Assembly: GCA_963682095.1 (NCBI GenBank)
Contig: OY821761.1
Coordinates: forward strand, 45,270,735-45,334,734
DNA length: 64,000 nt
Reading direction: 5' to 3'
From: Potentilla sterilis
Taxonomy: Eukaryota; Streptophyta; Magnoliopsida; Rosales; Rosaceae
The notes under the pieces are model-generated. The model did no database searches, was not told the origin of the DNA, and saw only the letters and a list, made by a program, of their open reading frames with translations. The number at the start of each line of letters is the position of its first letter. Within the stretch, counting starts at the first letter, position 1. A program made the translations under genes and the position numbers. Shown in pieces: positions 24,429 through 34,760 of this stretch.

Positions 24429-25508
24429 CTAGTTGTTTTCAACAAACACCTTAATATGATCTATCATCTCATGGCATCGAGTTTGTGCAAGCATAGACTT
24501 ATCTAGTACCTGAAACGCATGCCCTACACCTCTGTACACCACACACTCAACCTTCTTCCCTGCTCTAGCCATTGCACCACAAAACTCCAACTCCCTGTCT
24601 TTCAATATGTCCAACTCCGAAATACACACCATCGTCACCATGCTTTCCGGACCAAAACACGAGCCGTTCGACAAAGGGTTGCACCATGGATGGTCGCGGT
24701 TGGAACCGGCCGGCAGTGCCAATCTCCAGTAGGTATCCGAAGCTGCGAGGTTCAACACCGAGTGACGCGGCTGCACCATGTAGTAGTTCTTCTCCGAACT
24801 CGTCCTTGCCTCTCCCCCAAAAAATGGTTGCACAAGAATTACACCTTTAATAATTAAAGGCAATAGAACTGTCCCAGAACAAAGCATTCTAGCGCTCACA
24901 TTATGGGCAACATTGGCACCAGCACTATCCCCCACTAAGAATATTCTAGAAAAGTCGCACTGCGTTGACCACCACTGGTTATTCTCCTCCCCACCACGTT
25001 CACCAAAAGCTTCTTCTCTTAGCCACACAAGGGATCTGAGTCCATCTTCATACGCTGACGGAAGAGGGTGTTCCGGGGCCAAACGGTAATCTACCGACAT
25101 GATTATGCAACCAGATTTGGCTGCTAGCTTTGCCAAGAACTCATGGTAACAACTCCAAGCGGCTGAGCCAACGCAGAACCCACCTCCGTGAAAATACACT
25201 AGCAAAGGGAGCTTCTTCTTACCGTGGCGTTTCGGAACATAGAAGCGTGAGGAAACATTTGTGAACTTGTCAATGACTATGCCCATGGATGTCACGCCTA
25301 ACTCCGGATCGGCCACAGCGGCCGTGTCGACGCAGGGGACGATCTGCGGTCTCTCGACATGTCCGTCTTTGTACACTTTGATAAGCCCTTTGATTTCCTC
25401 GATCACAATGTTCTCATGCGGCTGACGATGGTCGACTGCGTTGTTGGTCTTTTGCTTGAAGAAGCTTGGATCTAAGGTGATAGCAGGCACCATTCTTTGT
25501 GTTCTCAT
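24429..25508 (-). CDS. Plant carboxylesterase (CXE, alpha/beta-hydrolase)
   Basis: A single-exon gene of 359 aa. The oxyanion-hole motif HGGG is at residues 107-110, the nucleophile elbow GDSAG at 193-197 (Ser195), then Asp300 (SELD) and His330 (GVGHAF), which completes the Ser-Asp-His triad. YRLAPEHPLPSAYEDG is typical of the plant CXE/hormone-sensitive-lipase-like family. It is not a GID1 gibberellin receptor, because the catalytic His is kept. It probably hydrolyses small ester substrates, which cannot be named from sequence. It most resembles the 'probable carboxylesterase 6/17' type from memory. Intron-lessness is common in this family. There is no signal peptide, so it is probably cytosolic. 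No lesions are seen. Confidence 0.92.
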   Translation of the reverse strand: MRTQRMVPAITLDPSFFKQKTNNAVDHRQPHENIVIEEIKGLIKVYKDGHVERPQIVPCVDTAAVADPELGVTSMGIVIDKFTNVSSRFYVPKRHGKKKLPLLVYFHGGGFCVGSAAWSCYHEFLAKLAAKSGCIIMSVDYRLAPEHPLPSAYEDGLRSLVWLREEAFGERGGEENNQWWSTQCDFSRIFLVGDSAGANVAHNVSARMLCSGTVLLPLIIKGVILVQPFFGGEARTSSEKNYYMVQPRHSVLNLAASDTYWRLALPAGSNRDHPWCNPLSNGSCFGPESMVTMVCISELDILKDRELEFCGAMARAGKKVECVVYRGVGHAFQVLDKSMLAQTRCHEMIDHIKVFVENN

Positions 25509-25600
25509 TATGAGAAGGAGAAGAGAGATATAGAGATTGCCTTGTTAAAAAATATTGGAGACTACTTTAATTGGTATGCTTGCAGAAATATATGCAGATT

Positions 25601-25608
25601 CTTATATA
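25601..25608 (-). promoter_or_regulatory. TATA box of the carboxylesterase gene
   Basis: On the minus strand the sequence reads TATATAAG, about 95 bp upstream of the ATG, a normal distance for a TATA box plus a short leader. Confidence 0.6.
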
Positions 25609-26057
25609 GGAGATGATTAGATGTTTCGACATGTAGAGTTCTAACTGCCAGGTGTCTTCACGTGGATCAAGTGTCTTAGGGCCCCTAGTTAGAGGGAGTT
25701 GGATACTTCGAACATAGACAAAGTGTTAAATCCGGTATTATTTAAGTATAATGTTCGATACACCAATTAAAATCTTACACGATCATCTATGACTCGTAGA
25801 TTTTTACATTAAAACTCCGGCCAATTAGTGGTCGGACATGCAACATCTATGTCACGTCCACTCTGCCAAACACCTGCTCGTATATATCATTGACCGATTG
25901 ACATTGCTTCAATTCATTTCGGGAAAAATTAAAGTTGAGTGAATTAGCTAGCTCTAATTAGTGGGTAAGTGAACCCCCTTATAAAGTGTTGGTGGAATGT
26001 AGCCTAACCATTGTCAACGACATAGTGATGCGGTCTAGAGTTAACGCAAATGCTAAG

Positions 26058-28046
26058 TGTAGTAACCCTGATTTTTATAATTCAATTTCGTGTAAATTTA
26101 TCAAAATTAATGGAATGGTGGTTTACAGAATTTCGTATTTCATACCCTTTTTATTAGTTGTTGCCCGAGGTCGGAATTGATTTCGAGAGTTAAAATCCGA
26201 AAAGCGATTAAGTTTCGATGGGTCAAAAGTTGACTTTTTGTTCCATCGTGAATTTTGAAAAGTTTCCTTCACAAAAGTCGTAGAGCTCGACGATACGAGT
26301 TCGTAGACATGCGGCACGCGTGAAACAGACGTCGTATGAAAAAGTTACGACATGTTGAAGTTATTTCCAAAATCTGAATTTTTCTATAAATAGTAAAATA
26401 TCTGAAAAAGTCAAAATATCAAAAATTTCAGAAAATCAGAAAAATCCCGAAACACTGTTCATCGTCTCCAATTAGAATTCAGAACTTCTTTCGCGTCGAT
26501 CTCTCTCGTCCGGCCACCAATCGAGGGGTACGACCTATCAAAGTGTTCATCTCGACGCCCTCTTCAGTTTGAGCTAAGAATCGGAGCCGGAGGAGCACGG
26601 AGGATGGGGCGGCGGCGCCTCGACGGACTGCCACCATGTGCGGCTGCGCTGCAGGCGACGCCCGGGGGTGCGCCACCCACCGTTCAGTTGGGTTTCTCCT
26701 TACGCGCCTCCCTGTGTAGGTGGATCGCGCCATTTCACGTCGAATCGCACGGATCGAACGGATTTCTCCTCGACTCGGTTCAGCGTTCGACCCGACCCGG
26801 TCCACGTTGACCGACCCGACTGACCGTTGACCGCGTTGACCGTTGACCGCGTTGACCAGATGTTGACCGTTGACTTTTGACCGAAAGTTGACCCGACCCG
26901 AAAACTGTAGCGATTTGATCCGACTCGACCCTAAACGGATATTTGCCATCTCCGGTGAATTAAGGTGAGTAAACCTCATTGTCCCTGTGTTAAATACAAA
27001 TTTAATACGAGTTATTTACGAGCGTTTTACGAGTTAATTATTATATCGATATTGTTATATGTAAAATGAATTTGCGGAAATGATATTTGTTTTAAATTGA
27101 ATGAACTTGATCGACTACGGTTCATTGGTAAGTAAATGATTTTATTATAAAAATGATTTTAAAAGCATTTTACGATCAATGAACTATAGTTGGTATTAGT
27201 GGGCAGTTCCTGAGTGAATGCCTATGTATATATATTTACGTGGTATATATATGTTGATTGATGTGGAAGTGAATTGATATGGACGTGTGATTTATATGTA
27301 TATATTGAGGGTGTGTTTTGGGTTTATGTGAGTTGTGGAAAGTGTGATTGAGTTGGTACGGAGACCAACTGTCAATGTGAGATCTCGCCTAAGTGGTGAA
27401 AGGGATCTTACATGTGTGAGGAGAGGATCTCGCCTAAGTGGTGAAAGAGATCCTTATGGCAAGTATGTCGGGACCAAGCCTTTGGCTGGGTGATTGGTTA
27501 CGATTAGTTAGAGCTCTAGTCTGTTTGCCTTGTGAGATTTGTAGGGGAATGACGATGGTCAGTGAGCCCCTAATCTTACTCTTTTAGTTGATTGTGCATC
27601 GTGAATTTTATAATGTACGAGTCGTGGTTGGTTGTGAGTGCTTTTCCTTGTTGATTTAATTATTTTATCCTGAACTTGTTTGTTTTACTCACACGAGCTT
27701 TGAAAGCTTACCGGGTTCGTTGTTTACAACCCGGTGCACCAATTGATGGTGTAGGGGTTAGACCTGCAGGAGTTTACCAGCAGCCAGAAGGAGGCGTCGG
27801 AGTTGAGTGGCTAGAAGGTGTGGTCCTTTGTCTAGCTGGGTTTTATTGTTATTGAGTATTAGCGTGAGACTCTATTTTACATTCCTGTTTTATTGATGTA
27901 ATATTCTGAGTATTTGGTGCCACGCAGTGAACTCTGTAGTAATATTTAGTTATTTGTATAATAATTTTTAAGTATTTGAGTTTAATTGTGATTAATCACG
28001 TTTACGAATTTCGGATTTTTGTTATTCGAAATTTCGGGACGTGACA
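26058..28046. mobile_element. Solo LTR, about 2 kb
   Basis: The sequence starts TGTAGTAACCCTG and ends CGGGACGTGACA, with the 5-bp direct repeat CTAAG on both sides (26053-26057, 28047-28051). It contains two GGATCTCGCCTAAGTGGTGAAAG-like copies (about 27390 and 27425), a feature I associate with long plant gypsy LTRs. No internal coding region or partner LTR is seen, so it is read as a solo LTR of a large element. It sits 550 bp upstream of the carboxylesterase start. Confidence 0.75.
26807..26892 (+). repeat. Cluster of TTGAC motifs
   Basis: Nine TTGAC motifs occur within 86 bp (26807, 26827, 26836, 26843, 26852, 26863, 26870, 26877, 26888), mostly as CGTTGACC. TTGAC is the core of the WRKY-binding W box. 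The cluster lies inside the solo LTR; any regulatory effect is inference. Confidence 0.6.
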
Positions 28047-28051
28047 CTAAG

Positions 28052-28893
28052 CACAAGTTAACCAAAAGAAAACATCATTATGATATATGTGAAACCATAT
28101 GATGTTTCCTAAGTAGAGATAGCTGCTCTCTTGGAAAACCTTTTATAATTTGTGCATGACATTGTTGACATTTGAAGGGACACGAGCTGCTATATACTTT
28201 AGTGGAGTCAAAGCACCACCACAAGGGAGTGTGCCTAACTTTTGGTTGCCACCCAGTAACATCGATCTACGTCTAAAGTCTCTTGGAGGAGTTGAAGCTA
28301 TATATAAGAACTGTTTAGGGCATCATCCACCCAATTAAGTAGAAGCAGATCGTGCTCTACTCTGGATTGCTAGATAGCTCTTCCAATTCCACTCGTAGAA
28401 GCTTTGCTAAGTGGGGGAGCTATAGCGTGTAAAAATCGATGTAAAGTGCTTCAATTGGCTTTTGAAATTCAAGCACTAGCTAATGAATAGCCTCCCTGTT
28501 TTTCAGGATATCCGTGGAACATGCTAGACCAGAAAGTATTGTTTTTGTAGTCAAAAGCTTTTGAATGAGGGCTTATCAGTCCACGCTCATGCATATATAT
28601 AGCTAGTTTTTCCAAATTTAAGAGCACTGGAAAATGCTTCCTCTTTTTACTTTGTTTTGTAACCAAAATGAGTGCAGTCATGTATTGTTTGTTGATATAT
28701 CAAGTGAAGTCATTTATTATTTGTTGAAATATCAAGGCCGGGACTCATCCTTGTATTTTAATCATTCAAAATTTCACAAAAGTAGTTAGGAAACGAAATG
28801 CAATCAGATATGAAATGAACAGAAAATAATGTCACGAGTCATCCTTCAACATATATAGCTAGGATTGTAATGTTACTAAATATATATAATCTG
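28052..28893. other. Intergenic spacer
   Basis: Non-coding sequence between the solo LTR and the PCR-like gene A stop codon. I see no recognisable gene. Confidence 0.5.
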
Positions 28894-29716
28894 CTAACGA
28901 TTCATGTCGGTCTGAAGTTGTGGAGGCATTATTGCCGGCGGTGGCTGCATTTTGGCTAGTCGTCTCTGCCTATGGACGTTGCCATACCAACCTATGGTCA
29001 TGTCGAAGCCCTGGTTCTGAAGGTGCCGGTACTCTTGGCATAGAGCGCATCCCTTGCAGCAAGAATGGACGCAGCAATCTGTACATGGCTTCTCCTCCAA
29101 GAAGTACTGCCCTCTCAGCCTAGTTCGATAGAAACACGAATACAAACACGAGCAACACATCAAGCACATCATCAAACTGTATAGTGTTCCACTCACTACA
29201 CAGGCTGCACATTCCGTATGTTACTTTACTTACTTATGCATATCCGCAAATGGACAGTAACAGAATTCAATTTTGATTTTCCAAAATAATCTAATGGTAG
29301 ATCGAGTTGAAATAAACTTACAAGATGATCCCCTGTCCACAATTTCTGCGATGCGTCCGAATGTTATACAAGGACACCAACACGTCAAGCAACCTAGATG
29401 GATCAAAGAAAGCAGTTAGGGTTTGTTTTATATATCTTTCGAAGGAACTTAATGATATTTAACAATGCATGCATGATGCATAATAGTACATATGATCGGA
29501 CTTACAACTACTGAGATCTTCACAACAATCGCATAGGCCAGTAGACCAAGGGGCTGGAGAGTGAGGAAGGGTCACCGGCGTGACCTGCAGAACGCCGGTG
29601 ATTGTGAGGGGATTATCATTCAAAACAAAAGGAAGCGGTGGTGCTGTAATATTCCGAGGACTTGATGGCGGCACCGATGGGGCCGAAGGGAGCGACTCGT
29701 TCTGGGATTCGGCCAT
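28894..29716 (-). CDS. PLAC8-family PLANT CADMIUM RESISTANCE-like protein A
   Basis: Three exons on the minus strand: 29506-29716, 29322-29393, 28894-29204; 594 nt, 197 aa. It begins MAESQNESLPSAPSVPPSSP, a proline/serine-rich N-terminus longer than in most PCR proteins. Then come STGLCDCCEDLSS, the family signature CCLTCWCPC (CCxxxxCPC) and ITFGRIAEIVDRGSSSC, a hydrophobic Cys-rich segment, and RTRLRGQYFLEEKPCTDC...CALCQEYRHLQNQGFD, ending with a hydrophilic tail. The family comprises small plasma-membrane proteins linked to Cd/Zn efflux (AtPCR1/2) or cell number control (FW2.2/CNR). The exact substrate cannot be told. The gene is head-to-head with copy B. Residues at all signature positions are kept, so it looks functional. 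Confidence 0.9.
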
Positions 29717-30514
29717 GCTAGAATATATGTTGATGTTGAAAATTTTAAGCCACCGCACGTACTTTCACTTTTAACCGGATTGTACGTATAGTTAAATAGT
29801 TTTGATTATATTCTGGGTACGTGCCTTTTGGTAATAAACCGTTAATCCTTACAGATTTACAATGCACAATTTTATAAGTATACGTAACAATGCATTTTCC
29901 TGGAAGGATATATACCATGCATGACGGTTATTGAGTATTGACTTTTGGTTATTTCCTAATAACCATTCAGCAGGCTTCTTATTGACCTAAACAAAGTTTT
30001 GTAATTTTAAAAACTAGGGAAGATTAAAGGAAATTGGCCGGGTATCGATCATCAGCTGATCAAAGTAAGCCATAGTGGCTTATAGTCAGGTCAAACTTGA
30101 TATATATATATATATATATAAAAGCGTTGAGATCAAAGGAAACTGGGTGTACAGGTAAAACAATTGATACAAAGCCTAATTATGTTGCAAAGTTTCATAG
30201 AGGTTTCCGTGAAAATCAAGTCAAAACATTGTTACATCAATTAAAACAAGTTAAAATTAGTGTTTTTTCCACTCAATTTCTATCATGCATAAGTCTACTA
30301 TTAATAGCGTATAATTCTAGTATCATATTAGGATATTAGTACCTTATACAAAGGAGTACGACACTGAAGTGGTAAGATGATCCCTATACTTATATATAAG
30401 AACCAACTCCATAGCATAGATCGATACTAAGCAAGACGCGAGCTGCATCCATCTGCATATCTGCATTTCTGATCTGCAAGAATTAGTTCAAACAACTGCA
30501 CCAAAAACTTCGAT
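29717..30514. promoter_or_regulatory. Shared spacer between divergent PCR-like genes A and B
   Basis: Nearly 800 bp separate the two start codons. A TATA-like ACTTATATATAAG near 30388-30400 could serve gene B. A short (TA)n run lies at about 30101-30120. The segment at about 29930-30110 resembles 38760-38930 upstream of the broken copy C, so promoter sequence was duplicated with the gene. Confidence 0.5.
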
Positions 30515-31296
30515 ATGGCTAAATCCGAAAAGCAACCTCCCCAAGGACAGTGGTCCACTGGCCTCTTCGATTGTTTGGAAGATCGTTCAAATTGTACTAA
30601 TATCACTTCCATAGGATCTATTAAAGTTCAATTCAATCGTTTCTGTATTTAACTTCCATTTCGTGACAAAATTATCACACGTTTCTTCGCTTTTTTGAAT
30701 CAGGTCTTTTCACTTGCTTCTGTCCATGCATGACCTTTGGGCGAATTGCGGAGATAGTTGATAGAGGAACTACATGTATGTAACACTTGATTATATAAGC
30801 CCTTTGACATTCATATAAACATGCATATAGTTAACTTTCCATTATATAAGGTGGCTAATGTGAATGAAAGTATGGCAGCGTGTGCGGTGGCCGGCATGAT
30901 CTACCATTTTCTGGGCTCTGTAGGATGTGGCTGGCTTTATGCCGGTTCGTATCGAACCAAACTGCGAGGACACTTCTCACTACCAGCAGCGCCATGCCAT
31001 GATTTTTTGGTTCATAGCTTCTGTTGTGTTTGTTCTATCTGTCAAGAGTATAGAGAACTCAAATGTCATGGAATTGATCCCTCCATAGGTAACTACACAC
31101 TAAATAGTCTTTACTGATGTCAATCGTGGTACTTACGTAGATAAACTGAAGTACGGAAGCAGTAAAAATAGTTTTTTCCACTTACATAATTAACAACAAT
31201 TACATTGAAACTTTTGAAGGGTGGCAAGCCAATGTTGAGAAGTGGAACCGAGAAGGAGTGAAGCCTCCAATGGTCGAACCAGCGATGGCACATTAA
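30515..31296 (+). CDS. PLAC8-family PLANT CADMIUM RESISTANCE-like protein B
   Basis: Four exons: 30515-30593, 30704-30775, 30879-31088, 31220-31296; 438 nt, 145 aa, the common size for the family. The reading is MAKSEKQPPQGQWSTGLFDCLEDRSN, then CLFTCFCPC (the CLxxxxCPC variant), MTFGRIAEIVDRGTTSC, a hydrophobic segment with YHFLGSVGCGWLYAGSYRTKLRG, the Cys-rich CSICQEYREL block and a tail IGWQANVEKWNREG. Exon 2 has the same length (72 nt) and phase as in gene A. It is presumably a plasma-membrane protein of the PCR/CNR type. It is transcribed divergently from A. A copia element begins 460 bp after its stop. Confidence 0.88.
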
Positions 31297-31759
31297 TTAA
31301 TCGTCGAACTAGAAAATGGCATGCATGTTAAATTGTTAAAGCATCATTATTAATTGTTATGTGTTTGATTTGGTTATCCGCTTAAATTTTATTTGTTGTT
31401 TGATTTGGTTAGCAAGCAATAATAGTTCGATCACACCCCTGGTGGTTTATGGCATTTTGTAAATCTGTAATAATATAGGGTATTTATGTTTGTAAGTTTG
31501 GATTATAATGATATTAATTCACTCCATTGGTTAAGGAAAATTCATCAGGGTTGTGAAGAACATAACATTGTGTTTTATCCTTTCTTAATGAAGAATGTAA
31601 TTAACAGCCGGTCACAAATCTGAGTCACAGTTGAGCAGTTAGACTCAAATTTATTACTTCAAATGCCTAGAGTAATAATCTTTATTTCTTTTAACCCACA
31701 AAATGTATAGCTGAAGTGGTAAAAAAATATTATTGTTTAAAACTTAATAATTAAATAAC
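31297..31759. other. 3' flank of PCR-like gene B
   Basis: The first ~250 bp resembles the sequence after the broken copy C (57689-57930), which supports a segmental duplication that included 3' flanks. No gene. Confidence 0.55.
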
Positions 31760-31944
31760 TGTTCAAGGAAGGTTAATACCGTAACTTCCGTTGTGTGTCT
31801 TGACCTAATTAGACTAGAATAGTAGTTACCTTAGTAGATAGGGAATCCCTGATTACTTGGGATACTTGATGTAATGCCTATATAAAGGCCTCCTTATCTA
31901 TCAATAAAGTAACGCTTTGCATCTATATTGTTTCTCCTACAACA
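31760..31944 (+). repeat. Copia left LTR
   Basis: 185 bp, TGTTCAAGG...CTACAACA. It contains a TATA box (CCTATATAAAGG near 31878) and an AATAAA signal (CAATAAAGTA near 31901). Confidence 0.88.
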
Positions 31945-33825
31945 CGTTATCAGCACGTGGCTCTAGCCTTCGTCTAATAGCCATGAAAAATTCATAAACC
32001 CTAGGGTTCCAATCTGAAAAAAAAAATTCAGAAACCCTAAATTCTCTTTTCTGCCGGCAACCTACTTGTCGGCAAAGAAGGCCCTTCCCAGAAATCACTT
32101 TCTGCCGGCAACCCCTTCGTCGGAAGAAAGAAAACAATCCCAGGGCACCAGGTTCTACCGACAACTCTTTGTCGGAAAAACTAAGAAGCCCCCAGGAACT
32201 ATTTGTCGGCAAAAGATATACTGCCGAACTCTGCCGACGACATATTTGTCGGCAGAGACTGAAGAAATTGATCTGGGCACCCACCTACTGCTCCGCCCCG
32301 AGGACGCTGCCTCCTCCCGCTCCGGTGTCCTTCCTCAACGATGGTCGAGCCTTGCTCGACTACGCCCCTCCGCGAAGCAAGCCAGCGCCGCCCTAAATTC
32401 GGCCGCCCCAAACCCATCGAGCCCATGCAGCTCCAAAGGCACCCCTCCTCGCCGTTTCGACGGAGGCCCAGTGCACCCCAGCCTAGCACCGACGATATCT
32501 GCCTCTCGACGACGGTGCACCCTCGTCCTCCGCTCGTTCGGGCGACTCGGATCCGCACGCCTCAGCTTCGACCCGGATCTGCTCGACCCGTGTCCAACCC
32601 GACCCGATTCGGCTGTTAAACGAATTCTACTGTGCAAGGGTCAAAACGGTAATTGTACTTACCTCAGTTAAAAAGTTTTTACCCTACGGGTTAAAAACAG
32701 TTACTGTAGTAATTCTTTTATTAGTTTTACTGCTCCATATATGGTGAATATGACTAACCATATGTTTTTCTTTTCCATGAAACTTATTGCACGACGCATC
32801 GCGATGTAATTGCGAGGATTATTTCGTTGCACGTACATGGAAGAGCATCTCAAAATTGCACAAGGATCATAACCGAGTCCTTAAGCGCAATTTTTAAACG
32901 CAGTTCATTTGGCGAACTAGCAAGTATGATTTAATAAAAGTTCCCGTTTTTCGCAATTTCAATTATTTGAACTTGTGTATATGTGTTGGAACTTGTGTGT
33001 TTTTCAGGACGATACAAAGGGGCCCCACCCACCCCTGCGTATCACAGTATTTATGGGGTAACTGTGATGTTACCGTCCAAAGTTGTGCTTGTGGCTGTGA
33101 TGTCACTGTGAACCACAACTCTTCGTGAATATTTAATCACGATTCCGACATAATATTGTCGATGCTTGTGACGATCCTAAGGGAGTCACAAAGGGGACAA
33201 ACTCATGATGTGTGACGGAAATTGTCACTGTAACATCGATATGTGACGGAAATTGTCACAACAAATTGAATTGAGTAACCAGAATCTTGGTCTCGACCAT
33301 TCAATTCCTTCCCTCTTGTTATTTTGATATAAAGAAACAATTGACCATAAAATGCGCCTAGAGAATGGCCATTGAAACAAAGAGAGAATCATGTCATTGA
33401 TATGGTTCTATCGGTTCACTAATTGCAAAATTGCAATCATATGGTCAATGTACACAAGAGATACATGGAAGAAGATGAGAGTATATCCTCATGATTACGG
33501 ATTTCAACAGCAAAAGATAATTTGCAATAAATATGAAGCATATGACTTCAATTTCATAGTCAAAGTGACTACAAATCCGTTGATTTTGTGCAGGCATAGA
33601 CCTCACATGTGTGACTAATGATACTTAGTCGATACACTCTTTATGGTCAAGATCTCGATATAACCGTTGGCATTTTGATGCATATATGGTTCGATTCCCT
33701 AAAAAGCTATATGTGAATGCAATGAATCGCATTACACATTTACATGGCATGTTGATTGAGTTCACCAACCTAATTGGTGATGTTAACTCGAAAAATCACA
33801 AGAGACAAAATGAGTGACTCGCGAG

Positions 33826-34080
33826 AAACTGCGATCCGCCAACTTGGCCGCGATCCGCCAACTTCGCGATCCGCCAGGCCTCGCACGCCATGGCCATCCG
33901 CCAACTTGGCCGCGATCCGCCAGGCCTCGCTCGCCATGGCCATCCGCCAACTTGGCTGCGATTCGCCAGGCCTCGCTCGCCATGGCCACTCGCCAACTTG
34001 GCTGCGATTCGCCAGGCCTCACTCGCCATGGCCACTCGCCAGCTTGGCTGCGATTCGCCAGGTCTCACTCGTCAAGAAAC
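33826..34080. repeat. ~46-bp GC-rich tandem array inside the copia element
   Basis: The segment CGATCCGCCAGGCCTCGCTC / CGCCATGGCCATCCGCCAAC recurs with CATGGCC at 33889, 33934, 33981 and 34027 (period 45-47 bp). Open frames over it in several phases are a result of the repeat. Confidence 0.85.
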
Positions 34081-34109
34081 AAATTGACATGCTTGCGTAC
34101 ATAAGCGGA

Positions 34110-34760
34110 TGCATGCGCATTGCCCGGCCTCGGCCTCGGCACTCTTGCGCCCACCAAAGCCCGCCTTGCCTAGCCTCGGTTTCGGCCTTGGCTTAGCTTG
34201 CGCGTTGCTTGGACTACAGCTCCGCCACAACCACATGCTGCCGCCCCCTCGGTCTCCGGACCTTGGCACGCACACGGCCCGCCTAGCAGCGCCCCGGCCT
34301 CGGCCTCGGCGTTGGCCTGAACACGGCCCGGCCAGCAGCCATCTCGGCCTTATAAGCCCATGCACTCACCCCGGCACGTCTTGGCTTCGGCCTCGGCATG
34401 CCTTTGGCTCTTTAGCATGGCATCGGCCTCGTCAGGTCCTTGCTTTATGCCTCGGTAAGCCTTCGCTTCGGCCTAGGCTATCCATCGGCAACTCGCATGA
34501 CCTTGACTCCAACATCAAGCCTCGGCCCCAAAAGCCTTTGCTTTTGCCTCGACACGCCTTGGTTTCGGCCTTGGCATGCCTTGACATTTGCTCGGCCTCG
34601 GCCTGCCCGTGCACCACCTCGGCTTCGGCCTTGGCTAGCCTAGCACGCGCCTATGCTTGACCATGGCCCTTCCTTGCCTTGTTTCGGCTTGGCTCCCATT
34701 CTAGCTTGGCTTCGGCCTCGGATAGCTAGCTCATGGCCTCGGTCCTGGATACTTGGTTTA
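34110..34760. repeat. GC-rich degenerate CGGCCTCGGC/TTCGGCCT repeat region
   Basis: Irregular repetition of CTCGGC, TTCGGC and GCCTTGGC words over ~650 bp. Much richer in G+C than the rest of the element. The 183-codon frame here is low-complexity and not a gene. Confidence 0.7.

Noticed and set aside
24519..24857. Plus-strand frames opposite the carboxylesterase
   Set aside because: Antisense shadows of a well-supported gene.
24429..25508. GID1 gibberellin receptor
   Set aside because: The catalytic His (residue 330) is kept and the overall sequence fits ordinary plant carboxylesterases.
26479..26979. 166-codon minus-strand frame
   Set aside because: Lies within the 2-kb solo LTR and translates the GC-rich/TTGAC part; no conserved features.
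34109..34660. 183-codon frame in the GC-rich region
   Set aside because: Low-complexity translation of the CGGCCTCGGC-type repeat inside the copia element.
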